A program made the translations under genes and the position numbers. 64,000 nt of DNA from Angomonas deanei (Eukaryota > Euglenozoa > Kinetoplastea > Trypanosomatida > Trypanosomatidae): assembly GCA_903995115.1 (NCBI GenBank), contig LR877166.1:62001-126000 (forward strand). Direction: 5' to 3'. Shown here piece after piece: positions 1 to 8,553 of the stretch (positions are counted from its first letter, which is position 1; each line of letters starts with the position of its first letter). The notes beneath the pieces were generated by a model. The model did not search any database. It saw nothing but the letters and a program-made list of their open reading frames with translations, and was not told the DNA's origin.

Positions 1-86
1 CTACGACGAACGGGGTAGCCCCGCATGCTCAAAAGACGCGACGACACCGGAAGTCCATCCAGTGTTGCCAACCTAGCAGAGTCCAT
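1..86 (-). CDS. N-terminal fragment of an unidentified protein (runs off left edge)
   Basis: An ATG at 86-84 opens a reading frame of 28 codons that is still open at base 1. It lies on the same strand as every other gene here. The visible residues start MDSARLATLDGLPV and carry several Arg and Ser/Leu but almost no acidic residues, which would suit a mitochondrial presequence. The sense strand just upstream is a run of about a dozen A followed by GTTCAC and the ATG, the A-rich leader also seen before other genes in this window. There is too little sequence to name a family, and a chance ORF cannot be ruled out. Confidence 0.45.
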   Translation of the reverse strand, partial: MDSARLATLDGLPVSSRLLSMRGYPVRR

Positions 87-288
87 GTGAACTTTTTTTT
101 TTTTGTTGTTGTTGTTAGTTAGGGGTCCTATACTAGCGAAATTCAAAATGATGGGAAAGGTCATTATGAGTACATCTCTTACATACCATACGGGAAAAAC
201 CAACCATCCCACCTTCAGTGAACAAGAGAATGTTTCAGGTGCATGTGAATCCAGTTTCCACCCCAAAAAGGCGGAAACATCTCATTTA

Positions 289-666
289 TTACAACAGTCT
301 CTCCTCCTTTTTAAGCCACTCGAGGTACTCTTTCCGGGGCGCCCACGGTAATACCGTTGGGTCTATTTTGCACGCCTTCCGCTCATTGTACACCCGCAGC
401 GCCTCTTCATTCTTTGAGACCAACTGGGTCGCCTTTAGGCCCATCGACAGATCGTCCACACACGACTGCAGCGTGGGTTCGCTAAACCCGATCATGCGGG
501 TGTTGAGTGCCCGCTTCGTACACATGGAGTACGCATACAGCACCTCAAAAAGCCACGGCGCCGACAGGTTGGTGCGCTTCTCGATTGGTAGAGGAAAAGG
601 GGAGGCGCCAATGTCTTTTGGACTGAGGAAACTACTGGAGAGCTCAAAAAAAGATTGAAAACTCAT
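289..666 (-). CDS. Conserved-looking small protein of unknown function, 125 aa
   Basis: ATG at 666-664, TAA at 291-289, 125 residues. I do not recognise the family. The protein is soluble-looking with no clear membrane segment. It ends in a charged, Trp-containing tail (WAPRKEYLEWLKKEERLL) and has a middle part rich in Leu/Ala with scattered Cys. It sits directly downstream, in transcription order, of SDA1, with about 220 bases between them. The upstream sense strand contains a C/T-rich stretch (about 695-720), compatible with a trans-splice acceptor. The opposite-strand ORF over the same bases (218-658) looks like a shadow. Mitochondrial accessory subunits of this size are common in kinetoplastids, but nothing here proves that role. 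Confidence 0.65.
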   Translation of the reverse strand: MSFQSFFELSSSFLSPKDIGASPFPLPIEKRTNLSAPWLFEVLYAYSMCTKRALNTRMIGFSEPTLQSCVDDLSMGLKATQLVSKNEEALRVYNERKACKIDPTVLPWAPRKEYLEWLKKEERLL

Positions 667-884
667 TCTGTCTAAGGTCTATTTACTTTTGAAACCGAAA
701 GCGAAAGGGGTAAGGGGAACACGATGAGGGTACAGGAAAGACCGAAATGGGACATGAACATACATAGAGCAACTGGTTTTCATTCAACATCATGCAATAG
801 AAACCGTTTTAGTGTAGGTTAATCGTTTAAAATGAAAATAAAAAGCTTAAAACGCTGGGAGAAAATATATTAATTAATCGAATA

Positions 885-3437
885 CTACGCCTTCCATCCA
901 CGCTTGATGCGGAATTTAATGTCCTTCTTCTTCATGTCCTTCGCCCTCTTGGACCTATCCATGACGGAACTCTTCAGCTTTGTGGCCACTCTCTGCGACC
1001 GTTTCGTCATGTTGAACAACTTTCCTCTCTTGGAGTGCTCGCCGTGCGTGGAGTTGAGCTTGGTCTTCTTCTTCTTTTGGATCTCAAACTTGGATCGGTT
1101 CTTGCGCACCTCCCTGGCCTGTTCAATCTTCTCTTGCTTGTCGGTTTCCTTCCGTTTAATCGTGAACTGCTCAATGTCGTGTGCAGACAAATCGTTGGAG
1201 ATGCCGTGGATGAGTTCGTGCTTACGTTTCGAGTACTCCTCACGGACCTTCTGCTTGCCTCTTAAGGAGAGGTGGCTTCCGCCCTGCGCCTGAAGTTTGC
1301 GAATCTTCTTGAAATCCTCGTCGGTGAGAAGTCGTGTGTGAGAAATGGCGCTTTTATTGGTGGCGTTGGAGCTGCGGACGGAGGAGGCTTTCGTACTTTC
1401 CCCCGCCACCCCCAGCATATCCTCTACCCACTCCTCGTCACCGTCGCCTTCCTCGCCGGTGCTAGACGCCTCCTCCCCACTTTCCTCCTCCTCGTCCTCG
1501 TCCTCTTCTTCTTCACCCTCTTCCAGCTCTTCCTCCTCGAACTCTTCTCCTTCTTCTAATTCAAAAGAGCTCTCTTCGTCCTCGTCTTCCTCCAGCTCCT
1601 CCTCCTCGCCTTCTTCTTCTTCTCCTTCTTCTAGTTCCTCGTCGTCGAGGTCGCTGTCGAGCTCTTCGTCTTCTTCAGAAGCTTCCGCATCGCTGTCGGA
1701 CTCCACCGCCGTCTCCACCGCACCATCTTCTAGCTTTGCCTTCTTGGTGGGTTTGCGATCACTACGGTCGACCGGCACCAACTGGGGTGGCTCGTCGTCA
1801 TTGTCCGCCTCCTCCTCGCTTCCGTCGTCACTCACGTCGACAAAGTCCCCGTCCACGGCGTCGGGGTCGGCGTCACTGTCAATCACCCACTCTCCACTAT
1901 CACTGTCGCTGTCTTCCTCGTCGCTATCGTCGGAGCTTGAGTCGCTCTGGGAGTTCTCCATAGCCTGGTAGAGCAGGTCGAGCCCAGGAATATCGGTGTG
2001 TACCTTGGTGGCGCCAAACACGGGTTTTTCGGCATCCGATGGGCCAGCCTTGGTTCCTCGAAGCTTCGCTGGGAGGAGGTCCGGATACACCTCGCGGTAC
2101 AGCTGGAGAAGCGCGCGGGCGGACATGATGACTCCCTTATCCCCTCGGTGGTTCTTGTACTCCACCAAGTCCTTCAGCAAATCCTCCGTCATGGCGAGCG
2201 GCTGTCGCTTGCAGATCTCACGAATCGTGTTGATACCAACTGTAATCGCATCCGGCGTCGAGCGGTCCGTCACAAAGTGGTTCGCGATCGTCTTGACGAG
2301 CGGCTCCACCGCGTCCGGGGGCGTCATGCGGTGGACACACATGGAGGAAAGGGCTAGCAGCTGCGTCGAGTGCAGCTGAGACGGCTCCATGTACCGTTCC
2401 AGAAAACTGTACAGCGGGAGATGCACCACTTCGTGCTCCGACACCACCCTTGCGATCACATTGAGGTAAAGCAACCGAACTTCAAATCGCTCCGATGTCT
2501 TCCGAAGACGCGCAAGAAGTCTCTCCACGAAGCCGTTGGGGTCACGCAACAGGCGGATGGGATCCACATGCTGCTTGGCGAACGCCTCCTCCTCCTTTTC
2601 CTCCTTGTTGTACTTTCGCCGAACGCTTTTCATATTGCGCTGGAGAATGCGTTCTCGCTTCGACGTCTTTTTGACAATTTTCAGCTTTTGTTTCATTTTG
2701 GAAATGTCGCGGCCAGGGTCCACCTCTTCTGTGTCGACGGTGTCGTCGATCGACGATATCTTTGGCATCTGGAGCAGGAAAAAGCGTAGCGCCGTACGCA
2801 AGATTGGGGTGTGCTTGGAAAAGCAGGCCTGCGTGAGGACCTCCACCGTTCGCTCGTCACACCACACACGGCGGCGGTAGAGATCAATCATCACCACTTC
2901 CGCACACCGCGCCTGGATCGGATCATCCTCGGCCATGACGGAAAACAAAAAGTTTTGCATCTTTTTGTTGATGGCCGCCCCATTCTTGGCGCCCGGCATG
3001 TTATTGCGGCGAATGTCACCGACAATGTGGGTCAGAATCATCTTACGGGTTGGTTTGTCTCTCTCCTGCAGTAATGTAAAGAGGATAGGAAACGTTTCTT
3101 CTGGGGTAACAATCCCTTTTGACCGGAGCAGCATTAAGCACTTGAGCAAGGCGTGTCGCAACTCTGTGCGGAGACTGTTTCCCTTCGAGGAGCACAAGAG
3201 CTCCAGCACAATGTCGGCGACCTTTCTGCTTTCTTTGGGGAAGCAGTGGCTCACGTGACACACGTAGTTCAAGACGGCGAGGTACTGTGGGTTGGGGGTC
3301 GGGTGGGTGAGAATGCTAGCACTGGAGGCGATGAAGTGCTCTAACTGGGCGAGGAACTCCTCCTTGTAGGACTCGGGATCTCGTCTGGTCCTGTTCTGTA
3401 AGAGCAGCAAGGTGCCTTTGAAATTCGCGTCCGTCAT
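885..3437 (-). CDS. SDA1: SDA1 / SDAD1, 60S ribosome biogenesis factor
   Basis: 850 residues, ATG at 3437, ending in TAG. SDA1 is a nucleolar/nucleoplasmic protein needed for maturation and export of pre-60S ribosomal particles. The first ~350 residues form the helical NUC130/NUC133-type N-terminal region, including NPQYLAVLNYVCHVSHCFP and the stretch around LRHALLKCLMLLRSKG. Residues of about 480-680 are extremely acidic (Asp/Glu/Ser runs), as in yeast and animal orthologues. The C-terminal ~160 residues are basic and finish with FRIKRGWKA, typical of the family. Length is close to the usual 690-770 plus a longer acidic insert. The gene is intact. The acidic block yields long spurious Ser-rich ORFs on the other strand. 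A CT dinucleotide tract upstream probably serves as its splice-acceptor tract. Confidence 0.93.
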   Translation of the reverse strand: MTDANFKGTLLLLQNRTRRDPESYKEEFLAQLEHFIASSASILTHPTPNPQYLAVLNYVCHVSHCFPKESRKVADIVLELLCSSKGNSLRTELRHALLKCLMLLRSKGIVTPEETFPILFTLLQERDKPTRKMILTHIVGDIRRNNMPGAKNGAAINKKMQNFLFSVMAEDDPIQARCAEVVMIDLYRRRVWCDERTVEVLTQACFSKHTPILRTALRFFLLQMPKISSIDDTVDTEEVDPGRDISKMKQKLKIVKKTSKRERILQRNMKSVRRKYNKEEKEEEAFAKQHVDPIRLLRDPNGFVERLLARLRKTSERFEVRLLYLNVIARVVSEHEVVHLPLYSFLERYMEPSQLHSTQLLALSSMCVHRMTPPDAVEPLVKTIANHFVTDRSTPDAITVGINTIREICKRQPLAMTEDLLKDLVEYKNHRGDKGVIMSARALLQLYREVYPDLLPAKLRGTKAGPSDAEKPVFGATKVHTDIPGLDLLYQAMENSQSDSSSDDSDEEDSDSDSGEWVIDSDADPDAVDGDFVDVSDDGSEEEADNDDEPPQLVPVDRSDRKPTKKAKLEDGAVETAVESDSDAEASEEDEELDSDLDDEELEEGEEEEGEEEELEEDEDEESSFELEEGEEFEEEELEEGEEEEDEDEEEESGEEASSTGEEGDGDEEWVEDMLGVAGESTKASSVRSSNATNKSAISHTRLLTDEDFKKIRKLQAQGGSHLSLRGKQKVREEYSKRKHELIHGISNDLSAHDIEQFTIKRKETDKQEKIEQAREVRKNRSKFEIQKKKKTKLNSTHGEHSKRGKLFNMTKRSQRVATKLKSSVMDRSKRAKDMKKKDIKFRIKRGWKA

Positions 3438-3487
3438 TGGATTGTTCCTCTTTGTATAAGGTTAAATGACTGTTCCCGTTTGTGAAA

Positions 3488-3514
3488 AGAGAGAGAGAGA
3501 GAGAGAGAGAGAGA
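3488..3514 (-). promoter_or_regulatory. CT-dinucleotide microsatellite acting as polypyrimidine tract for SDA1
   Basis: On the plus strand this is an uninterrupted GA repeat of about 13 units, so the sense strand reads (CT)n followed by TTTTCAC and then an AACAG about 20 bases on, ahead of the SDA1 ATG at 3437. This is the expected arrangement of a kinetoplastid trans-splice acceptor, with a dinucleotide repeat in place of the usual T-rich tract. The exact AG used is inferred. Confidence 0.6.
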
Positions 3515-3659
3515 ATAATACGCCCACGATTGCGGGAAGACAATCACTCACACAGTATTTTAGTTATACTACTGTTTCATTGTCATTCCTTTAAAACCCA
3601 CAGAAGGTGACGAGGTATAATAACGTAACGGGAATAGAAAAACACTGGCCACACTCGAA

Positions 3660-5060
3660 TTAACACTTGGTACTATTTTTAGGGGTTTCAGAAAGCAGCT
3701 GACTGAACCATTCATTCACAAACGTGCCCGTTGGATCGTGCTTCTTACGAAGCTCGAGGAAGTCTGCCCAGGACTGACCATAGGCGTTTTCAAAATCCTT
3801 GTATCCCCATTGATAGTACTTCGCCCAGTGTGGTCGGCCGCCCATTTCCTTCATCATGGCGTTAAAGAGGTCGTAACACTTTATCGTGTCACGTGCCTCT
3901 CTGCCGTAGGGCTTGTACATCACCACGCCGACCCAGCACGTTGCGCGGCCGGCCGCGGGGGAGAGGGCGGAGTCATCCGCGGGAGAGAAGCGAAACTCCA
4001 CCGGGAAGTGCAGCTTGAGCTTGTGGTCGCTGATCATTTTTTCCAGTCGACGCAGCACCTCCGGGGCCTTCTCGGCGTCAATGGCCCACTCATTCGCCCA
4101 CTGCTTGAAAAGACAATCGAAGGTGAAGACCTCCATGGTGGAGCCGAACTGCTCCGCGGGGGAGCCATAAAATATCATCTGGTACAGTTTGTTCACGACA
4201 GGCTGTAGGGAAGGGAACGTGCACGTCAGCCACAGACTGCACTGCACGGCGGTGTGACGAAGCCAGTTATCCTTGAGGGCTCGCACCAGGCGGGTCCACG
4301 TGGACTTCTCCTTGGACACCCATCGTCGGTAGAGGGCCTCGTTCGTTCTGCTTTGACTTCGGTTGAACCGGAAGCCAAACGACTGATAGCACATGGTGGT
4401 GTGCGGCACCCACCAGAGGCGGTAGTATTCGTACTTGTTCACGTATTTCATGTGCAGTGCCGCCCGCTTCGCCTCGCTCAACGAAAGGGCTGAACTGACC
4501 AGGCGCCACATCTCCTTCGCCTCCAGTCGGAGGGTAACCTCCACCACGATCCCTAGCACGCCAAGGTGGCAGGCCGCGAGACGAACGAGCTTGGGATCAC
4601 GGTCGACACTATACACGTGCTTCTCCCCGTGACTGTCCACCACGACAAGGGACTCCACGTAGTCGCACAAGCCGTGCGTTTTCATTCCACTACTATGCGT
4701 CGCCGTGCCAATGCACCCCGCGACGGTTGTCTCCACGTAGGAGGGGACGCACCGCAGCATCAGGCCGAGGTCATCGATCACCTCCATTAGTCGCTTCATT
4801 TGAGTACCTCCTTGGCAGGTGACTGTATTCTTATTTTTGTCCACGTTCAGAATGCGGTCCATCTTGGACATGTGGATGAGGTGCTGGTTGGTGAAGGTGC
4901 ACCTGTTGGGGCTCTTGCCTAGGCCAGCCACCCGACACTTTTCTTTTTTCGCACTGATTTGTTTCACAATGTTCGTTACCTCTTCGGTGGAGGTTGGGTA
5001 GTGGTGTGCGTACGGAGAACACTTACCGATACCGGCAAGATTGGTCCACGACTTGGGCAT
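3660..5060 (-). CDS. ALO: L-galactono/D-arabinono-1,4-lactone oxidase (ascorbate synthesis)
   Basis: 466 residues from the ATG at 5060. It catalyses the last step of vitamin C-type ascorbate synthesis, oxidising an aldonolactone with a flavin cofactor. The N-terminal half is a FAD_binding_4 (VAO-type) domain with AGLGKSPNRC at about residues 45-54; the C-terminal half is the ALO domain with the HWAK motif at 411-414. In most family members a His in the N-terminal motif binds flavin covalently. Here it is Lys-49, exactly the replacement described for T. cruzi galactonolactone oxidase (Lys-55, non-covalent FMN), where the HWAK His/Trp are needed for cofactor binding. The protein ends STKC, so I see no standard PTS1 for glycosomal import. 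The sense strand has 14 A immediately before the ATG. Confidence 0.93.
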   Translation of the reverse strand: MPKSWTNLAGIGKCSPYAHHYPTSTEEVTNIVKQISAKKEKCRVAGLGKSPNRCTFTNQHLIHMSKMDRILNVDKNKNTVTCQGGTQMKRLMEVIDDLGLMLRCVPSYVETTVAGCIGTATHSSGMKTHGLCDYVESLVVVDSHGEKHVYSVDRDPKLVRLAACHLGVLGIVVEVTLRLEAKEMWRLVSSALSLSEAKRAALHMKYVNKYEYYRLWWVPHTTMCYQSFGFRFNRSQSRTNEALYRRWVSKEKSTWTRLVRALKDNWLRHTAVQCSLWLTCTFPSLQPVVNKLYQMIFYGSPAEQFGSTMEVFTFDCLFKQWANEWAIDAEKAPEVLRRLEKMISDHKLKLHFPVEFRFSPADDSALSPAAGRATCWVGVVMYKPYGREARDTIKCYDLFNAMMKEMGGRPHWAKYYQWGYKDFENAYGQSWADFLELRKKHDPTGTFVNEWFSQLLSETPKNSTKC

Positions 5061-5279
5061 TTTTTTTTTTTTTTGTAATGGAACTTTATGGCTAGTCAGG
5101 AATTAAAATGAGAAATGAGTCAACACGGTTGAAAAGGCAGTTGTGACACAAAACCTATCAACGACACCTAAAGACAGAAAAAAGTCAATCGTCAACTGAG
5201 ATCGATACTCATGCGCACATGCACACACAGAAAAAAGGAAAAAAAAAGCACGAAAAAAAGGAGACAAAACGTTCAACGC

Positions 5280-5874
5280 CTATGGAACAATACGACCTAT
5301 GCAAAAACTAGCGAATAACCCCACTGTCGAGGGATGATGAAACTGAGCAAACACCGTCCCCATCTCGTGTCCACCCGCGCCATCCAGCAGCACCGAACCC
5401 CCCGGGTGACGCTTCACGAAACTAGTCACGTCTAGCACATTTCCAAAGATGACCACCCACAAGTCGTCACTACGGTTGTGCAGCGCAACTTCCGCCCTGG
5501 TGTACAGTCGGGAAGGGGGGCACTGGTAGTGTTTGGCGGACGCCAGAAAGTCTCTGGTCCCCTCGTTATACGACGCATTGTCGCGCCAGCTATGTGTGGT
5601 CGTCGGCCCCGTACTTTGGTTTTTGGGCTTCCGAAACTTCGAGTACATGTTACCCAGCTCAGCGTTAGACATGTTCGGTACAAAAGGACTGAGCGGAAAG
5701 TAGTTCGTGGTCAGTAACAAAAGGCCAATGATCAAGAACAAAAAAGCCACGCCCGATGGCGTACGTTTTGGAGGAGTCGTCACCCATGTGAGGATGTTTT
5801 AGAATCATCTCCTCCTCCTCATTTTTTGCTTCCTTCCCACCCGTCGAAGGGGAACTTTCCTTATCCGTAGACAT
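5280..5874 (-). CDS. Membrane-anchored cytochrome b5-like protein, frame broken near N-terminus
   Basis: The C-terminal part is a cytochrome b5-like haem domain: an HPGG motif supplies the first axial His, and a His pair 24-25 residues later (FAQFHHP) supplies the second. Ahead of it are a spacer and a strong hydrophobic segment (GVAFLFLIIGLLLL), presumably a signal anchor. That frame has no ATG before residue 38 (only a GTG at 5783), and stop codons lie just upstream. A second frame opens with ATG at 5874 (MSTDKESSPSTGG, then acidic and polar) and runs into the same place. Moving +1 near 5783-5785 (ATGGGTG) would give a hydrophilic tail, membrane anchor and b5 domain in one protein. Alternatives are a genuine start at Met-38 without the anchor, or an upstream ORF. 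Confidence 0.75.
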
Positions 5875-6119
5875 TCTAATCGTCCAAGATGACGGTGAAG
5901 AAAAGAGAGAGAGAGTTGCAAAGAGGTATTATTTTGGGGTTACCACACTTCGTTCTTAGGCCGAGCTTACCACCCCAAAACCCTTCTCGTCAGAAAAAAT
6001 GTATGCGAAAACCACAAAAAAAAAAAAAAAATGTAACTCGTGCTAACGAAAATAGAAATGTAGATTAAAGGAAAAATAATATAAAGGTGAACTAGCGCAA
6101 CGAAAACAAGGTTGGCTTT

Positions 6120-6989
6120 TCAGCTATAATACTTCAGGATTAAGCTGGCGGCATCATTGGGTACCATTAAGGAGAGTTCCTTTTGCTTTTCTTCGGGAGT
6201 TTTGCTCGACGACAGCAACTCACGGATCTTGGTGGAGGACGTATTATCCGGGGCGGCAAAGTCTCCAAAGAAAAATTTGTACTTTGTCATTTCAATGGAA
6301 AACTTGACGCCCTCGTGGATCTCGGTGAGCGGTGCGGCGTACCGCTTATTACACTCCTCCTGGCTATTGACGTAGTGGTCGTCGGCGCTCTTCCCCGCAC
6401 GGCGCAAGATGACAATAATAAAGCGATCCAGTAAACTCTGGAGTAACTTCAATGGCCACACCCCAGGAGTGAAGAAGGAAGAGAAGAGGTCCGCACCACA
6501 GGCGAACACAACACGAATCTGCGTCCCGTCCTCGACCAGACGGGCGAGCAGACTGGGTTCGGTGTTGTAGTAGAACTCCCGGATCGTATCTTCCAGATGC
6601 TGCAGGACGTAGAGTGTGCGGACGTACTCCTTCTGTGTCCCCTCCCACAAATCCACACAGAGATCGGGGTGAGACCGCAGCGCCGCCTGCGCGATGGCCT
6701 CACGCTCCACGAAAGGGTGTAGACCCTTCTTGGGGTACGCATCGCTGACGAGCGACACATAACCGCCCAGGACGGCGAAGGGACGGTGGGGCTCCTCGGT
6801 CGTCTTCTCCTGCTCCAGCAACTGCTTCGCCGCTTCGTAGATGGCAATGTGGGCGTTGTGAATGGGGTTGAAGGAGCCGCAAAGGGCAATGACGACTGGC
6901 TGAGGGAGGGGTCCTTTCGTGTCGGCGGAGAAGGCAGAAGACAGCGGCTTCAGCTTGTTGGTGGGTAAGGTGTAGTTTTCGGTAGACAT
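6120..6989 (-). CDS. NMNAT: Nicotinamide/nicotinate mononucleotide adenylyltransferase
   Basis: 289 residues, ATG at 6989. The enzyme joins NMN (or NaMN) with ATP to give NAD+ (or NaAD), the common final adenylyl transfer of NAD synthesis. The nucleotidyltransferase signature GSFNPIHNAH is at residues 38-47 (the HxGH-like site reads HNAH), and the second signature SSTKIR is at about 251-256, matching the ISSTxxR motif. The intervening stretch has the usual Rossmann-like pattern, including FACGADLFSSF. Length is typical of eukaryotic NMNATs. The first ~30 residues are polar and probably a short extension. The sense strand has a run of about 18 A in the leader, some 16 bases before the ATG. The frame is intact. 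Confidence 0.9.
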   Translation of the reverse strand: MSTENYTLPTNKLKPLSSAFSADTKGPLPQPVVIALCGSFNPIHNAHIAIYEAAKQLLEQEKTTEEPHRPFAVLGGYVSLVSDAYPKKGLHPFVEREAIAQAALRSHPDLCVDLWEGTQKEYVRTLYVLQHLEDTIREFYYNTEPSLLARLVEDGTQIRVVFACGADLFSSFFTPGVWPLKLLQSLLDRFIIVILRRAGKSADDHYVNSQEECNKRYAAPLTEIHEGVKFSIEMTKYKFFFGDFAAPDNTSSTKIRELLSSSKTPEEKQKELSLMVPNDAASLILKYYS

Positions 6990-7247
6990 TTGAAAAGAGG
7001 CGTTTTTTTTTTTTTTTTTTTGAGGTATAGAACTATTTACAACGGTTTTTGAGGTTGTGGATACTGGGGTTTAAATGTTTTTTTATTTTTTTTTTGATCT
7101 TTGGACTGCAGTGAAATAGGGCAAAAGAAAAAAAAGAGCGAAAGTTGTCAGCAAATACGAATTTATTAGTTTTCTTTCGTATGAGGGGCATAAAAATCAA
7201 AGTCAACCAGAAAGGAAGAAACTAAGAATGTGGGGGCAGCCTGCCCG

Positions 7248-7946
7248 TTAAACGCGAAGATCATCCACAAGATGCTGAGGAATTCGCTGCCCATCGGAGG
7301 AGTTGACGTCAATGTAACTTTGGTACTCCTTTTCCCTACCTCGCGGCATGCGTGGTATACCCACCTGATAGGTTTCCACATTTTTAATATACCAAATCTC
7401 CTTTGCTAAAATAAAGTCATCCAAATCCTGCCGCTCCTTCGACGCCGCCATGTACGACCGGGTCACCTCCACCGCCACCCCAGTGAGGCCGGCGGCGACC
7501 AACAGCGGCATGCGGTACACCGTGTGCAGCGGCAGCACAACACACGCAGCCACGCAGAGCACACCAGCCGGTATCGCCCCATTGAACTCCATCACCTGCG
7601 CCATCCACCGCGCCGTCAGCTCCTTCTCCTCAGGGGAGATTTCATCGTAGTCGTAGAGACCAAAGTCGGTGATGGGGTAGTAGTACTGTCGGGCTCGTAT
7701 ACGGGAAGGATGTACTGGCACGAGGCCTATGCGCTCCCACAGTGTGTAGGGGACCTCCTCCGGCCCGGGCCGTACGTGATCGGGGGAGCTGACACTAAGA
7801 ATAGACTCGGGGAGGTTGTCCTGCCGCACGTTGCGCAGTGTCCCCATGTAGGCGGGGACGTGTTCCTCCAGGTCTTTCATCTGACTACTATACACCACAC
7901 CAGGGATGGAGGAATAGCCGAACAGACGGGACAGCCACTCTGGCAT
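7248..7946 (-). CDS. Probable mitochondrial membrane protein with two TM segments, 232 aa
   Basis: The frame is open further upstream (to 8240), but the extra 98 residues are low-quality, AT-rich translation. I place the start at the ATG at 7946 (MPEWLSRLFGYSSI). The product has a polar N-terminal ~120 residues and then a hydrophobic stretch around GVLCVAACVVLPLHTVYRMPLL that can form two close membrane helices. A charged tail follows, with EIWYIKNVETYQVG. I do not recognise the family. Size, N-terminal character and the paired helices resemble lineage-specific inner-membrane respiratory or ATP synthase subunits of kinetoplastids, but that is inference only. Confidence 0.65.
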   Translation of the reverse strand: MPEWLSRLFGYSSIPGVVYSSQMKDLEEHVPAYMGTLRNVRQDNLPESILSVSSPDHVRPGPEEVPYTLWERIGLVPVHPSRIRARQYYYPITDFGLYDYDEISPEEKELTARWMAQVMEFNGAIPAGVLCVAACVVLPLHTVYRMPLLVAAGLTGVAVEVTRSYMAASKERQDLDDFILAKEIWYIKNVETYQVGIPRMPRGREKEYQSYIDVNSSDGQRIPQHLVDDLRV

Positions 7947-8553
7947 TGCGCTATTGGCCACACGATTGCTAACATTCAAACAAACAAAAATAAGGGGGGA
8001 AGGATATGGGATAGCGTTAGAGACGAGGAGAGACAAGAAACCAATGAACATGAAACCCTTTTTACCGTCAAAAACGCATACGTAGTGGTGTAACGTTATG
8101 AATCGGGGTATAGTAATGGTAGTTAAAAGAAAATTAAGGTTATACAAGTAAGTTTTTCTGTTGGTGCTCAGTCCATATGTACAGACATGACGTGAGTGTG
8201 ACTGTTTGTTGGTTTTGACTTGTAAAATAGATTTATTCATTTATTTTTCTCTCATGCTACAAGTAAAGCGTCAATATACAAAACAAAACACAAAAAAAAA
8301 TCGGTGGGAAAAAAAAAAGCACATATGAGACCTAATAAAACGAAACAGCAATGGGGTAACAAAAAAAGAGCACCCCCCAATAATCAATGTTTTTAAAAAA
8401 AAAGATCTCCTACGCAAGCAATATTAAGATCGAGGTAAAATAATAAATGAAATTAAAAAAAAAAAAAGATGCGTAGGTAGCCTCTCATTGATTTAATATT
8501 TCGAAAATTCTGTGTTGAGCAATACACAACTCGTTGGCTGTGTACCTGGTGAA
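7947..8553. other. AT-rich spacer, 5' leader of preceding gene and 3' UTR of the zinc-finger gene
   Basis: Six hundred bases with no supported ORF. The sense strand has several T-rich runs (A-runs on plus at about 8290-8320 and 8395-8470) compatible with the polypyrimidine tract of the downstream gene, and the rest is AT-rich untranslated sequence. I see no RNA gene or repeat. Confidence 0.6.

Noticed and set aside
1345-1971. 208-codon Ser-rich ORF on the plus strand
   Set aside because: It is the complement of the acidic Asp/Glu/Ser block of SDA1, and no plus-strand gene context or acceptor exists.
5280-5874. Cis-spliced introns as cause of the frame changes
   Set aside because: The breaks need one base to be skipped or repeated, with coding sequence continuing on both sides; no GT...AG segment of plausible length separates the parts.
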